A DNA stretch of 64,000 bases. Source: Labedella populi (GTDB lineage Bacteria > Actinomycetota > Actinomycetes > Actinomycetales > Microbacteriaceae). Both the position numbers and the translations under genes were made by a program. The notes under the pieces were generated by a model. That model saw nothing but the letters and a program-made list of their open reading frames with translations. It did not search any database and was not told the origin of the DNA. The stretch is from assembly GCF_004078655.1 (NCBI RefSeq), contig NZ_RZNC01000003.1, forward strand, positions 62,001 to 126,000. Reading direction: 5' to 3'. Positions 27,305 to 36,278 of the stretch are shown piece by piece. The first letter of the stretch is position 1. Each line of letters starts with the position of its first letter.

Positions 27305-28234
27305 ATGGAACTGGCGTCCGCCGTCGAGGACTTCCTCGCGCACCTCCGCGACGAGCGGAGCTACTCGCGGGAGACCGTCCGCGCCTACCGATCGGACCTG
27401 GCCACGTTCACGACGTGGGCGGCCAGACGATCCGCCACGACCGTCTCGGTGGTCGATCTGGCTCTCCTGCGCGACTGGTTGTGGGCCTCCGCTCACGACG
27501 GCCTGTCCGCGAGGACCATCGCTCGCCGTGCCGCCGCCCTCAAGAGCTTCTGCCGTTGGCTTGCCGCATCCGGTCACACCGAGCACGACGTCTCCGGCAG
27601 GCTCCGCTCGCCGAAGAGTGGTTCGCGCCTTCCCGCCGTCGTGCAGCGCACCCAGATCGACCAGCTCCTCGAGCGGTTATCGGAGGAGGCCGACGGGGGA
27701 GACCCCCTCGCCCGTCGTGACAGCGCAGTCGTCGAACTCCTCTACGCGTCGGGACTGCGTGTATCGGAACTGTGCGGGCTCGATGTCGACCACATCGACC
27801 TCGACCGATTGACCGCGCGTGTCCTCGGCAAGGGTGCGAAGGAACGCGTCGTGCCGTTCGGTGCCCCGGCGCGCGATGCGATCGTCGACTACGTGACAGC
27901 CTCCCGCCCGATACTCCTCGCACGAGCGGACGCCGCCGGAACGCTGCGGTCGGTCGAGGCGGCTCTCTTCCTCGGAGCGCGCGGCCGCCGACTCGGCACT
28001 CGAGCCGCCTACTCGATCGTCGAGCGCGTCTTCTCGGGCACCGACGGGATCACCGCCTCCGGACCGCACAGCCTCCGTCACTCCGCAGCGACCCACCTCC
28101 TCGACGGAGGGGCCGACCTGCGTAGCGTGCAGGAGTTGCTCGGACACGCGAGCCTCGGGACGACGCAGATCTACACGCACGTCTCCACTGAACGTCTCAC
28201 AGAGAGTTATCGTCGCGCCCACCCGCGAGCCTGA
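27305..28234 (+). CDS. xerC: tyrosine recombinase XerC
   Basis: XerC with XerD resolves chromosome dimers at dif. The 309-aa protein has the SAM-like N-terminal domain ([20 protein letters not shown]) and the catalytic domain with Arg in [16 protein letters not shown], Lys in [43 protein letters not shown] and nucleophile Tyr290. ATG 27305 matches the family N-terminus; a CATGCT box lies 6 nt upstream. XerC rather than XerD is assigned from its position between dprA and rpsB, the usual actinobacterial xerC site. Confidence 0.9.
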   Translation: MELASAVEDFLAHLRDERSYSRETVRAYRSDLATFTTWAARRSATTVSVVDLALLRDWLWASAHDGLSARTIARRAAALKSFCRWLAASGHTEHDVSGRLRSPKSGSRLPAVVQRTQIDQLLERLSEEADGGDPLARRDSAVVELLYASGLRVSELCGLDVDHIDLDRLTARVLGKGAKERVVPFGAPARDAIVDYVTASRPILLARADAAGTLRSVEAALFLGARGRRLGTRAAYSIVERVFSGTDGITASGPHSLRHSAATHLLDGGADLRSVQELLGHASLGTTQIYTHVSTERLTESYRRAHPRA

Positions 28235-28280
28235 CAGGAACCGCGAGAAACCGGGCCCTCGATTGCCCGCTCACTCCGTA

Positions 28281-28922
28281 TCACGGCTCGAGCGGCAGAA
28301 GGACGGATCGCCGAGGCGGCCGAAAGAAGGGCGCCGGGTCGACGTAGGCCCCGTCCCGGCGCACGCCGACGTGGACACAGCCGGCCCGGCAGTGCATCGC
28401 GACCCCCGGTCCGAGGATGCCGAGACGGCCTCCAGCCGCGACCGACTCTCCCGTGACGACGAGGGGCTCGACGGGATCGTAGCTCGACACGACGCCGCGG
28501 CCGTGGTCGACGGTGACGACCGATCTCCCCGCCACCGGTCCGGCGAAGAGGACGACGCCGGCCGAGGGCGCCACGACGGTGTCGCCCTCCCGCGCAGCGA
28601 TGTCCAGCCCTCGATGACCGGCGCCGAAGCGATGCTCCGGTGGGATGAAGCCGCGCACGACGACGCGCGGCTCACCGACCGGCCAGCTCCAGGAGCCGCC
28701 CGGCGCTCGGGCGCCCGGGTTCTCGTCCCTCGCCGTGACGGTCAAGCCCGCAGCGGCTCCCCCCGCGTGGGCCGGAGCCATCGCGACGGCGAGAGCGCCG
28801 CCGACGAGCCCGACGATGACCACGACGGCCCGGGGGCGGCGGTGGCCGAGCCGTCGATCGTTCCCGGATCGAGCGCACCGGCTCCGGTCGCCGAAGGACC
28901 GAGTGAGAAGAGGGAATCGCAT
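28281..28922 (-). CDS. M23-family peptidase-like secreted protein, degenerate active site
   Basis: M23 (LytM-type) enzymes cut peptidoglycan cross-bridges. The 213-aa product has a basic N-terminus, a signal-like helix (about residues 32-51, AVVVIVGLVGGALAVAM then APAHA) and an M23 domain. Two zinc ligands are present in FGAGHRGLDIAAREGDT and the third in CVHVGVRRDGAYVDP. The two catalytic histidines appear lost: the first position of H-x-H is Cys, and the usual Y-x-H is YDP. It may be a LytM regulator rather than an enzyme. No clear SD; start 28922 is provisional. Convergent with xerC. Confidence 0.82.
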   Translation of the reverse strand: MRFPLLTRSFGDRSRCARSGNDRRLGHRRPRAVVVIVGLVGGALAVAMAPAHAGGAAAGLTVTARDENPGARAPGGSWSWPVGEPRVVVRGFIPPEHRFGAGHRGLDIAAREGDTVVAPSAGVVLFAGPVAGRSVVTVDHGRGVVSSYDPVEPLVVTGESVAAGGRLGILGPGVAMHCRAGCVHVGVRRDGAYVDPAPFFRPPRRSVLLPLEP

Positions 28923-29016
28923 GGTCCGAGTCAAACGGGGCGGATCGCGAGGATCGGCGTCTCGGGATCGGTGGAGGAGAACGGAGCCGTCATCCTGGAT
29001 GTGGACGGCGGTGGTG

Positions 29017-29022
29017 TATCCT
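29017..29022 (+). promoter_or_regulatory. -10 hexamer TATCCT, possible rpsB promoter
   Basis: TATCCT lies in the 291-nt gap between the M23-like gene and rpsB. It would give a leader of about 185 nt. No confident -35 element or known S2 leader fold is seen. Confidence 0.3.
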
Positions 29023-29213
29023 GACGGGAGCACCTCGCTCGGCGGGGTGACTACGCGTGCCCACTCGCGGCAGCACATCCACCGGTCCTTCCCCCTCTCG
29101 AGCGTGAGCTCGAACGGCGGGTTGGCGGACGTGCGCCAGGGCACCAGGAGATCCGGCCGACCGGTCGGAGCGAACCGAATGGCGCCTCGCGCGCCGGAAT
29201 AGGAGAACGGCTC

Positions 29214-30191
29214 ATGGCCGTCGTCACCATTCGCCAGCTGCTCGACAGCGGCGTCCACTTCGGGCACCAGACCCGCCGCTGGAACCCGAAGATGAAGCGA
29301 TTCATCTTCACCGAGCGTTCCGGCATCTACATCATCGACCTGCAGCAGTCGCTCGCCTACATCGACAAGGCGTACGACTTCGTCAAGGAGACGGTCGCCC
29401 ACGGCGGCACCATCCTCTTCGTGGGAACGAAGAAGCAGGCACAGGAGTCCATCGCCGAGCAGGCCACGCGCGTGGGCCAGCCCTACGTCAACCAGCGCTG
29501 GCTCGGTGGCCTCCTCACCAACTTCCAGACGGTCTCCAAGCGACTCGCACGCATGAAGGAGCTCGAGGAGCTCGACTTCGAAGACGGCTCGAAGTCCGGC
29601 TTCACCAAGAAGGAACTCCTCATCAAGAAGCGCGAGCTCGACAAGCTCCACAAGTCGCTCGGCGGAATCCGCAACCTCACGAAGACGCCGTCGGCGCTGT
29701 GGGTCGTGGACACCAAGAAGGAGCACCTCGCGATCGACGAGGCGAAGAAGCTCGGCATCCCCGTCATCGGCATCCTCGACACCAACTGCGACCCGGACGA
29801 GGTCCAGTACCCGATTCCGGGCAACGACGACGCCATCCGCTCGGTGAGCCTGCTCACGCGCATCGTCGCCGACGCCGCCGCTGAGGGACTCATCCAGCGC
29901 CACCAGAAGCCGGAAGAGGGCGCCGAGCCCGCCGAGCCGATGGCCGAGTGGGAGCAGGAGCTCCTCCAGGCGGGCCAGGCCGACGCAGCGGCGTCGACCG
30001 AAGCCGCCGAACTCCCGACCGAGGAGAACGACGCCGACGCGGTCGTCGCCGAGAAGAACGCGACGATCGGTGACGACGCTCCCGTTGAGGACCCGAAGGC
30101 TCCGGAGTCCGACGAGGCGACCGAGGCGCGACTCGAAGCCGAGGCGACCGAGGACGAGAAGGTCCCCGCCGCCGACGCCGACAACAACTGA
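29214..30191 (+). CDS. rpsB: 30S ribosomal protein S2
   Basis: S2 joins the 30S subunit late. The 325-aa protein has [53 protein letters not shown] and the C-terminal [17 protein letters not shown] and [11 protein letters not shown]. The last about 75 residues form an acidic Ala/Glu tail, common in actinobacteria. GGAGAA precedes the ATG. tsf follows after 22 nt. Confidence 0.98.
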   Translation: MAVVTIRQLLDSGVHFGHQTRRWNPKMKRFIFTERSGIYIIDLQQSLAYIDKAYDFVKETVAHGGTILFVGTKKQAQESIAEQATRVGQPYVNQRWLGGLLTNFQTVSKRLARMKELEELDFEDGSKSGFTKKELLIKKRELDKLHKSLGGIRNLTKTPSALWVVDTKKEHLAIDEAKKLGIPVIGILDTNCDPDEVQYPIPGNDDAIRSVSLLTRIVADAAAEGLIQRHQKPEEGAEPAEPMAEWEQELLQAGQADAAASTEAAELPTEENDADAVVAEKNATIGDDAPVEDPKAPESDEATEARLEAEATEDEKVPAADADNN

Positions 30192-30213
30192 CGACCAGAG
30201 GAGTAACAGCCGA

Positions 30214-31041
30214 ATGGCAAACTTCAACATCGCCGACCTGAAGGCGCTGCGCGAGCAGCTCGGAACAGGCATGAGCGACACCAAGAACGCACTCGTCGAA
30301 GCCGAGGGCGACGTCGAGAAGGCCACCGAGATCCTCCGTCTCAAGGGTGCGAAGGGCAACGCGAAGCGTGCCGACCGCTCCACGAGCGAGGGCCTCGTCG
30401 CCACGCTGCAGAGCGACGCCGGCGTCACCATCATCGAGCTCGCGTGCGAGACCGACTTCGTGGCGAAGAACGACAAGTTCATCGCGCTGTCCGAGAAGGT
30501 CGTCGCGGCCGTCTCCGCAGCGGGTGCCTCGACCCTCGAGGAGGCCCTCGCGGCTCCCGTCGACGGTACGACGGTCGCCCAGGCGATCGACGACCAGGCC
30601 GCCACGATCGGTGAGAAGGTCGAACTGCGTCGCGTGGCGCTCGTGACGGGCGACCAGTTCGCCGTCTACCTGCACCGCACATCGAAGGACCTCCCGCCGC
30701 AGATCGGTGTCGTCGTCGCCTACACGGGCTCCGACGCCGAGACCGCCCGCGGAGTGGCCCAGCACATCGCCATGTTCGCTCCGCAGTACCTCACGCGCGA
30801 CGACGTCCCGACGGACGCCGTCGACAAGGAGCGCGACATCGTCACGGAGATCTCCCGTGGCGAGGGCAAGCCCGAGGCGGCGCTCCCGAAGATCGTCGAG
30901 GGTCGTCTGACCGCGTTCTTCAAGCAGGTCGCACTCCTCGAGCAGGACTACGCTCGCGACAACAAGCAGCAGGTCGGCAGGATCCTCGAGGCCGCGGGCC
31001 TCACGGTCACCGACTTCGTGCGTTTCAAGGTCGGCGCGTAA
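30214..31041 (+). CDS. tsf: elongation factor Ts
   Basis: EF-Ts recycles EF-Tu-GDP. The 275-aa protein starts MANFNIADLKALREQLGTGM, with SDTKNALVEAEGDVEKATEI and IELACETDFVAKNDKF, the two family signatures. An SD AGAGGAG precedes the ATG at 30214; the frame is open into rpsB but has no homology there. A strong hairpin follows 10 nt past the stop. Confidence 0.98.
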   Translation: MANFNIADLKALREQLGTGMSDTKNALVEAEGDVEKATEILRLKGAKGNAKRADRSTSEGLVATLQSDAGVTIIELACETDFVAKNDKFIALSEKVVAAVSAAGASTLEEALAAPVDGTTVAQAIDDQAATIGEKVELRRVALVTGDQFAVYLHRTSKDLPPQIGVVVAYTGSDAETARGVAQHIAMFAPQYLTRDDVPTDAVDKERDIVTEISRGEGKPEAALPKIVEGRLTAFFKQVALLEQDYARDNKQQVGRILEAAGLTVTDFVRFKVGA

Positions 31042-31051
31042 CCGATGAATG

Positions 31052-31086
31052 AAGAGTCCGGATCGCTCATGGCGATCCGGACTCTT
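31052..31086 (+). terminator. 15-bp hairpin terminating rpsB-tsf
   Basis: Arms 31052-31066 and 31072-31086 are perfect reverse complements with a 5-nt loop (TCATG). The right arm ends CTCTT followed by TCAT, giving a short pyrimidine tail. It lies directly between tsf and the pyrH promoter region. Confidence 0.85.
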
Positions 31087-31154
31087 TCATGTGTGCGGCG
31101 CGCCGCGCCGACCACTAGTTTTGTGCAAGACCCTCGGGAAGGAACGGGCACCTC

Positions 31155-31868
31155 ATGACAGCACCGGAAAAGCGACGCGTACTCCTGAAGCTCTCGGGGG
31201 AGGCGTTCGGCGCCGGGTCCCTCGGGGTGAATCCCGACGTGGTGAGCCAGTTGGCGCGGGAGATCGCCGCGGCAGCGCGTCACGTCGAGGTCGCGATCGT
31301 CGTGGGAGGCGGCAACTTCTTCCGCGGCGCAGAGCTCTCCCAGCGGGGCATGGACCGTGGTCGTGCCGACTACATGGGCATGCTCGGGACGGTGATGAAC
31401 GCTCTCGCGCTCCAGGACTTCCTCGAGCAGGCCGGCGCGGAGACGCGCGTCCAGTCCGCCATCGCGATGACGCAGGTCGCCGAGCCCTACATCCCGCGAC
31501 GCGCCGAGCGTCACCTCGAGAAGGGGCGCGTCGTGATCTTCGGCGCCGGGGCGGGACTGCCGTACTTCTCGACCGACACCGTGGCGGCCCAGCGGGCCCT
31601 CGAGATCGGCGCGACGAGCGTCCTGCTCGCGAAGAACGGCGTCGACGGCGTGTACTCGGCCGATCCCCGTAAGGATCCGCTCGCCACGAAGATCGACAAG
31701 ATCTCGTATCAGGAAGCCCTCCAGCGGGGGCTCAAGGTCGTCGACTCGACGGCGTTCAGCCTCTGCATGGACAACGGCATGCCGATGCGTGTCTTCGGCA
31801 TGGAGCCGGAGGGGAACGTCACCGCCGCCATCGAGGGCAAGGAAATCGGCACCCTCGTCAGCAACTAG
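31155..31868 (+). CDS. pyrH: uridylate kinase
   Basis: PyrH phosphorylates UMP to UDP in pyrimidine synthesis. The 237-aa protein has [65 protein letters not shown] and the C-terminal [25 protein letters not shown] provides a weak SD. A TAGTTT box at 31116-31121 is a possible -10. frr follows 34 nt later. Confidence 0.97.
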   Translation: MTAPEKRRVLLKLSGEAFGAGSLGVNPDVVSQLAREIAAAARHVEVAIVVGGGNFFRGAELSQRGMDRGRADYMGMLGTVMNALALQDFLEQAGAETRVQSAIAMTQVAEPYIPRRAERHLEKGRVVIFGAGAGLPYFSTDTVAAQRALEIGATSVLLAKNGVDGVYSADPRKDPLATKIDKISYQEALQRGLKVVDSTAFSLCMDNGMPMRVFGMEPEGNVTAAIEGKEIGTLVSN

Positions 31869-31902
31869 ACTTGACCAGCAGTTCCAACGTGAGGAGTAGC
31901 GA

Positions 31903-32457
31903 GTGATCGCCGAAGTTTTGGCCGATGCAACGAGCCGGATGGACAAGGCCGTCGAGGTCGCGAAGGACGATTTCGCGACCGTGCGCACGGGGAGGGCCAA
32001 TCCGCAGCTCTTCCAGAAGGTCCTCGTCGACTACTACGGAACGCCGACGCCGCTCGGTCAGCTCGCGTCCCTCCAGAACCAGGAGGCCCGTACCCTCATC
32101 GTCACGCCGTACGACAAGAGCGCGTTGCGAGACATCGAGCAGGCAATCCGCGACATGCCGAACCTCGGCGCCAACCCGACCAACGACGGCAACCTCGTCC
32201 GCGTGAGCCTCCCCGAGCTCACCCAGGAGCGACGTAAGGAGTTCGTCAAGCTCGTCCGCACCAAGGGCGAGGACGCGAAGGTGTCCGTCCGCAACATCCG
32301 ACGCAAGGCGAAGGACGAGCTCGACGCACTCAAGAGCGAGGTCGGCGACGACGACGTTGCGCGCGCCGAGAAGGAGCTCGAGAGCATCACGAAGGCGCAC
32401 ATCGATGCGATCGACGAGGCCCTCAAGCGCAAAGAAGCCGAGCTGCTCGAGGTCTGA
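31903..32457 (+). CDS. frr: ribosome recycling factor
   Basis: RRF splits post-termination ribosomes with EF-G. The 184-aa protein starts from GTG with [20 protein letters not shown], and has [33 protein letters not shown] and [15 protein letters not shown]. The SD GTGAGGAG lies at good distance. A TAGACT box overlapping the pyrH stop may add a promoter. Confidence 0.98.
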   Translation: MIAEVLADATSRMDKAVEVAKDDFATVRTGRANPQLFQKVLVDYYGTPTPLGQLASLQNQEARTLIVTPYDKSALRDIEQAIRDMPNLGANPTNDGNLVRVSLPELTQERRKEFVKLVRTKGEDAKVSVRNIRRKAKDELDALKSEVGDDDVARAEKELESITKAHIDAIDEALKRKEAELLEV

Positions 32458-32480
32458 GCCATGACGAGGCCCCAGACAGG

Positions 32481-33509
32481 ATGGCTGGTCGCGTGACCGG
32501 CCCGCACCCGGGCGAGGATCCGCCACCGCACCGCCGCCCGGGTGACGCGCGTCCGGATCTCCAGAGCCAGTTGAACGCCAAGCGGGCCGAGATCGAGGAG
32601 CGCGTGCGGACGACACGTGCCGATCTCGAGGGGCGTGTCACGGAGGTCCGCGCGCACTTCGATCAGGCGAACGAGCGGGTCGAGGCCCGAGTGGGCCGCA
32701 ACCTCGTGATGGCGATCGGGATCGGCGTCGCGCTCGGAGCGATCCTCGTTTTCAGCCTGTTCTTCTTCAAGGGCCTGTTCGCGGTGTTCGGGGCCGCCGT
32801 CGTGGTCTTCACGACTCTCGAACTCGCGACCGCACTGAAGCACGCCGACCGGCGGACCGACCGCTGGCCGGCCGCCGGCGCCGCCCTCGTCTTCGTCGGT
32901 GCAGCGTACTTCGCGGACGGCCCCACGCGATGGGCCGTCATGATCGCCGCGATCACCTTCGTCGTGGTGTGGCGCCTCATCGCGCAGATGGCCGCAGGGG
33001 ACGCCCGCGCTCCGCTCGCGGTCGTGCTCGATGTCGCCGCCGCCGTGTTCACGCAGGCGTACATCGCGGGACTCGGGAGCTTCGCGGTGATCCTCGTCTC
33101 ACGGGACGGTGGGGAGTTGTGGGTCTTCGCGTTCATCGCGCTCGTGGTCGTCGTGGATGTCGGCGCCTACGCCTCAGGCCTCGCGTTCGGCCGCCACCCG
33201 ATGGCGCCCCGGGTGAGCCCGAACAAGACGTGGGAAGGCTTCGCCGGTGCACTCGTGCTCAGTCAGGCGGCCGGAGTGCTCGTGGCGATCTTCCTGCTCG
33301 GGCAGCCCTGGTGGGTGGGGACGATCTTCGCGGCCGTCATCATCCTGTCGGCCACCGTCGGGGACCTGTCCGAGTCCATGATCAAACGTGACATCGGCAT
33401 CAAGGACATGAGCTCGTGGCTTCCCGGTCACGGCGGTTTCCTCGATCGACTCGACTCGATCCTGCCGTCGGCGCCCGTCGCGTACCTGATGTTCGTGGTG
33501 TTCACATGA
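32481..33509 (+). CDS. cdsA: phosphatidate cytidylyltransferase
   Basis: CdsA makes CDP-diacylglycerol for phospholipid synthesis. The 342-aa protein has a charged N-terminal extension of about 70 residues with a short coiled coil (AKRAEIEERVRTTRADLEGR), then about eight transmembrane helices. The signature SESMIKRDIGIKDMSSWLPG with GGFLDRLDS is intact. Most bacterial CdsA proteins lack such a long soluble N-terminal region. ATG 32481 follows frr by 23 nt; a GTG at 32493 is an alternative. The next gene overlaps by ATGA. Confidence 0.95.
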   Translation: MAGRVTGPHPGEDPPPHRRPGDARPDLQSQLNAKRAEIEERVRTTRADLEGRVTEVRAHFDQANERVEARVGRNLVMAIGIGVALGAILVFSLFFFKGLFAVFGAAVVVFTTLELATALKHADRRTDRWPAAGAALVFVGAAYFADGPTRWAVMIAAITFVVVWRLIAQMAAGDARAPLAVVLDVAAAVFTQAYIAGLGSFAVILVSRDGGELWVFAFIALVVVVDVGAYASGLAFGRHPMAPRVSPNKTWEGFAGALVLSQAAGVLVAIFLLGQPWWVGTIFAAVIILSATVGDLSESMIKRDIGIKDMSSWLPGHGGFLDRLDSILPSAPVAYLMFVVFT

Positions 33510-34114
33510 CGACGACGCGAGTCCCGTCGGCGAGCCGCGCGCACTCGGGTGAGAATGGTTCCGTGTCGACCTCCCCGTTCCCCCTCACCCGCCGAGGCCG
33601 CGGGTACGCTCCTGCCGACGTGGACGCCTTCCTTCGCGACGCGCGATCGGCGTACGACCTCGACCCCTCCGCGGAGCCGATCCTCACGTCCGAAGACATC
33701 CGACGGGTGTCGTTCCCCCTCGTGCGCAAGGGCTACTCCACCTCGCACGTCGACGCGGCGCTCGAACGCCTGGAGGACGCCTTCGCGCTCCGCGAAAGGG
33801 AGCGATCACTCGACACGGTGGGGCGGCGACGCTGGCTTGCGGAGACGCGCGAGACGGCACAGGTCCTGCTGAACCGGTTGTCCCGGCCGACGGGGGAGCG
33901 GTTCACCCGCGCCGGTCGACTCACCCAGGGCTACCGAGTCGAGGACGTCGACGCCCTCGCGGCTCGGCTCGTCGCCTACTTCGAGACGGGCGCGGCGGTC
34001 GATGTCGACACGGTCAGGACAGCAGTGTTCCGTGCCGAGCGGGGCGGCTACGCCGAGGAGCAGGTCGACCGGGTCCTCGACGCCGTCGTCGACGTCATGC
34101 TCGCGGTTCGCTGA
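33506..34114 (+). CDS. DivIVA-domain repeat protein
   Basis: The 202-aa protein contains four short repeats of the lipid-binding DivIVA N-terminal motif: FPLTRRGRGYAPADVDAFL, FPLVRKGYSTSHVDAALERL, the FTRAGRLTQGYRVEDVDALA segment, and FRAERGGYAEEQVDRVLDAV. It lacks the long coiled coil of true DivIVA/Wag31. This is the architecture of the actinobacterial DivIVA-domain repeat family. Translational coupling with cdsA (ATGA overlap) fits a membrane-associated role at curved membranes or the septum; that is inference. GTG 33563 is a possible alternative start. Confidence 0.88.
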   Translation: MTTTRVPSASRAHSGENGSVSTSPFPLTRRGRGYAPADVDAFLRDARSAYDLDPSAEPILTSEDIRRVSFPLVRKGYSTSHVDAALERLEDAFALRERERSLDTVGRRRWLAETRETAQVLLNRLSRPTGERFTRAGRLTQGYRVEDVDALAARLVAYFETGAAVDVDTVRTAVFRAERGGYAEEQVDRVLDAVVDVMLAVR

Positions 34115-34130
34115 CGTGCACGGCGGGTTC

Positions 34131-34158
34131 GTGACATTTCCGTGATCTGAGCTAAAAT
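34131..34158 (+). promoter_or_regulatory. promoter of the secreted lysozyme-fold gene
   Basis: GTGACA (34131-34136) and TAAAAT (34153-34158) are separated by 16 bp, the best sigma70-type promoter in the window. The -10 ends 9 nt before GTG 34168, so the leader is at most a few bases. Confidence 0.65.
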
Positions 34159-34167
34159 CGTTGGATC

Positions 34168-34905
34168 GTGGGTAAGCATCTCGTACTTCCAACCTCTCCC
34201 GTTCCGGTCTCCTCTCACCAGCGGGTCGCTCGTGGTCCCCGGGGCGTGGTGTCCGGGTCCGCCCGGACGCGGTCGAGCCTTCCGGTCGCACTGCTCGGCT
34301 TCCTCGCCGCATTCGGGGTGATCGCGGTGAACATTGTCGATCCCTACTCCGGGGCGACGGCGTCGCCGTACTTCGAGATCGTTCCGCGCTACGAGCGCGC
34401 CGACGTCCAGTCGCTGGCTCTCGCCGGTGACTACGACACGTCGTTCACGCGTGACGTGTACGGAGCGGAGGCACCTCCGCCGCCTCCGCCGCCGCCGCCG
34501 CCCGTCGAGGAGGAGGAGAAGGACGAGTCCGATTCGTCGGGCTCGGGGTCGGGCTCCGGCTCGGGATCCGGTTTCTCTGCGCCCACAGCCGCGGTCCCCG
34601 ACCCCGGTACCGCGCAAGCGATCGCCTACGAGATGGTCGCGGCGCGCGGCTGGGGAGAAGACCAGTATTCCTGCCTCGTGTCCTTGTGGAACAAGGAATC
34701 CGGCTGGCGCGTCAACGCGGCGAACCCCAGTTCCGGCGCCTACGGCATTCCTCAGTCCTTGCCGGGGAGCAAGATGGCGTCTGCAGGATCGGACTGGGCG
34801 ACCAACCCGGCCACCCAGATCTCGTGGGGCCTCGGCTACATCAGCGGTCGGTACGGTACGCCCTGCGGCGCCTGGGGCCACTCCCAGTCCGTCGGCTGGT
34901 ACTGA
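34168..34905 (+). CDS. secreted lysozyme-fold (aggregation-promoting-factor-like) protein
   Basis: This 245-aa protein has a basic N-terminus, one hydrophobic helix (about residues 40-58) serving as signal or anchor, an exposed region, a run of 10 prolines, an acidic Ser/Gly linker and a C-terminal transglycosylase-like domain. That domain reads LVSLWNKESGWRVNAANPSS, with the expected catalytic Glu, then GAYGIPQSLPGSKMASAG and SWGLGYISGRYGTPCGAW. Such domains are found in actinobacterial wall-remodelling proteins. A partial, broken second copy of the domain lies immediately downstream. Confidence 0.88.
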   Translation: MGKHLVLPTSPVPVSSHQRVARGPRGVVSGSARTRSSLPVALLGFLAAFGVIAVNIVDPYSGATASPYFEIVPRYERADVQSLALAGDYDTSFTRDVYGAEAPPPPPPPPPPVEEEEKDESDSSGSGSGSGSGSGFSAPTAAVPDPGTAQAIAYEMVAARGWGEDQYSCLVSLWNKESGWRVNAANPSSGAYGIPQSLPGSKMASAGSDWATNPATQISWGLGYISGRYGTPCGAWGHSQSVGWY

Positions 34906-34959
34906 TCCGAGCCACGACCCGTGACAACCGGCTCGCTACCCGACGGCGAGGTGCAGGTC

Positions 34960-35162
34960 GGGTGGCGGGTCAGCCCGATGAATCCGTCACCCGGCGCCTG
35001 CGGCATCCCGCAGTCCTACCCGGGGAACAAGAAGGCGTCGGCCGGCACCGGCTGGCGGACGAACCTCGCGACGCAGACCAGTCGGGGCTCGGCTCCATCG
35101 CGGCTCGCTACGGATCCCCGTACGGCATATGGAACCACTCCGAGGCCGTCGGCTCCTCCTGA
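34960..35162 (+). pseudogene. frameshifted relic of the lysozyme-fold domain
   Basis: In one frame the DNA reads GWRVSPMNPSPGACGIPQSY then PGNKKASAGTGWRTNLATQ, closely matching the C-terminal domain of the preceding gene. Near 35084-35092 one base is missing relative to the parent (a G/C run is shortened), and the match resumes in another frame as GLGSIAARYGSPYGIWNHSE to a stop at 35162. The segment with the catalytic Glu and the whole N-terminal half are absent. This looks like a tandem-duplication remnant that has decayed. Confidence 0.85.
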
Positions 35163-35223
35163 GCGGGAAGCTCGAGCAGACATCGACGCGGCGTACGCAC
35201 GCCCGGACGGGAAACGAATCAGG

Positions 35224-35520
35224 ATGCCACGCAGCAAACGACCGCGGCGCGGAGGGCGCGACAACGATCGCGGCGAGTCGGACCTTTCGGCGCTGCTCAA
35301 CGGCTGGAAGCGCACGGAGGTCAAGCGCGGGGTGGCATGGTGGGTGCAACCCGTCTCGTCGAGCCAGTCCGTGAAGGAGTACGTCTGCCCCGGTTGCGGG
35401 CGAACGGTGGATGCGGGCGTGGCCCACATCGTGGCCTGGCGTGCGGACGGTCCCCTCGGGGACGCCGCCGACCTTGCGTCGCGGCGGCACTGGCACACGC
35501 ACTGCTGGAGGATCGGATGA
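35224..35520 (+). CDS. small zinc-ribbon-like protein
   Basis: The 98-aa product starts MPRSKRPRRGGRDNDRGESD, a basic then acidic N-terminus, and contains EYVCPGCGRTVDAGVAHIVA followed by RRHWHTHCWRI. The CPxC plus His/His/Cys pattern suggests a single zinc site. Similar small proteins of unknown function occur in Microbacteriaceae. The same frame is open upstream through the lysozyme relic, which must not be taken as part of the gene. It is 25 nt upstream of the hydrolase gene and probably co-transcribed. Confidence 0.8.
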   Translation: MPRSKRPRRGGRDNDRGESDLSALLNGWKRTEVKRGVAWWVQPVSSSQSVKEYVCPGCGRTVDAGVAHIVAWRADGPLGDAADLASRRHWHTHCWRIG

Positions 35521-35545
35521 ACGGCTACAGGCCGAGGAGAGGGGA

Positions 35546-36268
35546 ATGACCGTGGAGATCCGAGGTGGCGTCGAGCTTCCCGCCCGCCGTGAGGACATCG
35601 AGTTCCGGACGGCCGACGGACTGACGCTCGTCGGTGAGTTGGCGTCGCCGGCGGATGGACGTGCTGTCGCGACGCTCGTCACGCTGCACCCCCTTCCGAC
35701 CGCCGGTGGCTTCATGGATTCGCACATCCTGCGGAAGGCGGCGGCACGGCTTCCTGCCTTGGCGGGCGTGAACGTGCTCCGGTTCAACACGCGGGGGACC
35801 GGCTCCGAGCGCGGCACGAGTGACGGCTCCTTCGGAGACGGAGTGTCGGAAGAGGCCGACGTCGCGGCGGCCATGGCGTTCGTGACCGAGCGCGGACTCC
35901 CGCACCCCTGGTTGCTCGGGTGGTCCTTCGGGACGGAGCTCGCACTCAAGTACGGTCGGTCGCATCCCATCGAGGGCGCGATCCTCCTCTCGCCGCCGCT
36001 CCACCGGACCTCGCCGGAGGAGGTCGCCGCGTGGGAAGGCGACTCGAGGAGACTCGTGGCGCTGATCCCCGAGTTCGACGACTACCTCCGGCCCGCCGAG
36101 GCGATCGAGCGGTTCTCGACCGTCCCGTCGGCGACGGTCATCCCCATCGAGGAGGGGAAGCACCTCTGGGTCGGCGAGAAGCTGACCCGCAGAGTCTTGT
36201 CGGAGATCGTGGCGACCGTCGTCCCGAGCGCCTTGCCTCTCGCGACCGACTGGCCGGACGAGGGCTGA
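35546..36268 (+). CDS. alpha/beta hydrolase
   Basis: The 240-aa protein has the alpha/beta hydrolase layout: LVTLHPLPTAGGFMDSHI (oxyanion-hole strand), VLRFNTRGTGSERGTS, the nucleophile elbow GWSFGTELALKYG and the late His in IEEGKHLWVGEKL. It resembles the KANL3/Tex30-like or dienelactone-hydrolase-like group. The SD GAGGAGAGGGG precedes ATG 35546. No signal peptide. Substrate unknown. Confidence 0.88.
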   Translation: MTVEIRGGVELPARREDIEFRTADGLTLVGELASPADGRAVATLVTLHPLPTAGGFMDSHILRKAAARLPALAGVNVLRFNTRGTGSERGTSDGSFGDGVSEEADVAAAMAFVTERGLPHPWLLGWSFGTELALKYGRSHPIEGAILLSPPLHRTSPEEVAAWEGDSRRLVALIPEFDDYLRPAEAIERFSTVPSATVIPIEEGKHLWVGEKLTRRVLSEIVATVVPSALPLATDWPDEG

Positions 36269-36278
36269 ACGTCGTCCC

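Noticed and set aside
28923-30605. Long open minus-strand frame opposite rpsB and tsf
   Set aside because: It is the antisense of two highly conserved ribosomal/elongation genes; high-GC DNA leaves such frames open. Only its last 213 codons (28281-28922) have real homology.
34921-35520. Single 199-codon gene spanning the relic and the zinc-ribbon protein
   Set aside because: The first part matches the lysozyme domain only until a one-base deletion; the last part is the separate small gene starting at 35224.
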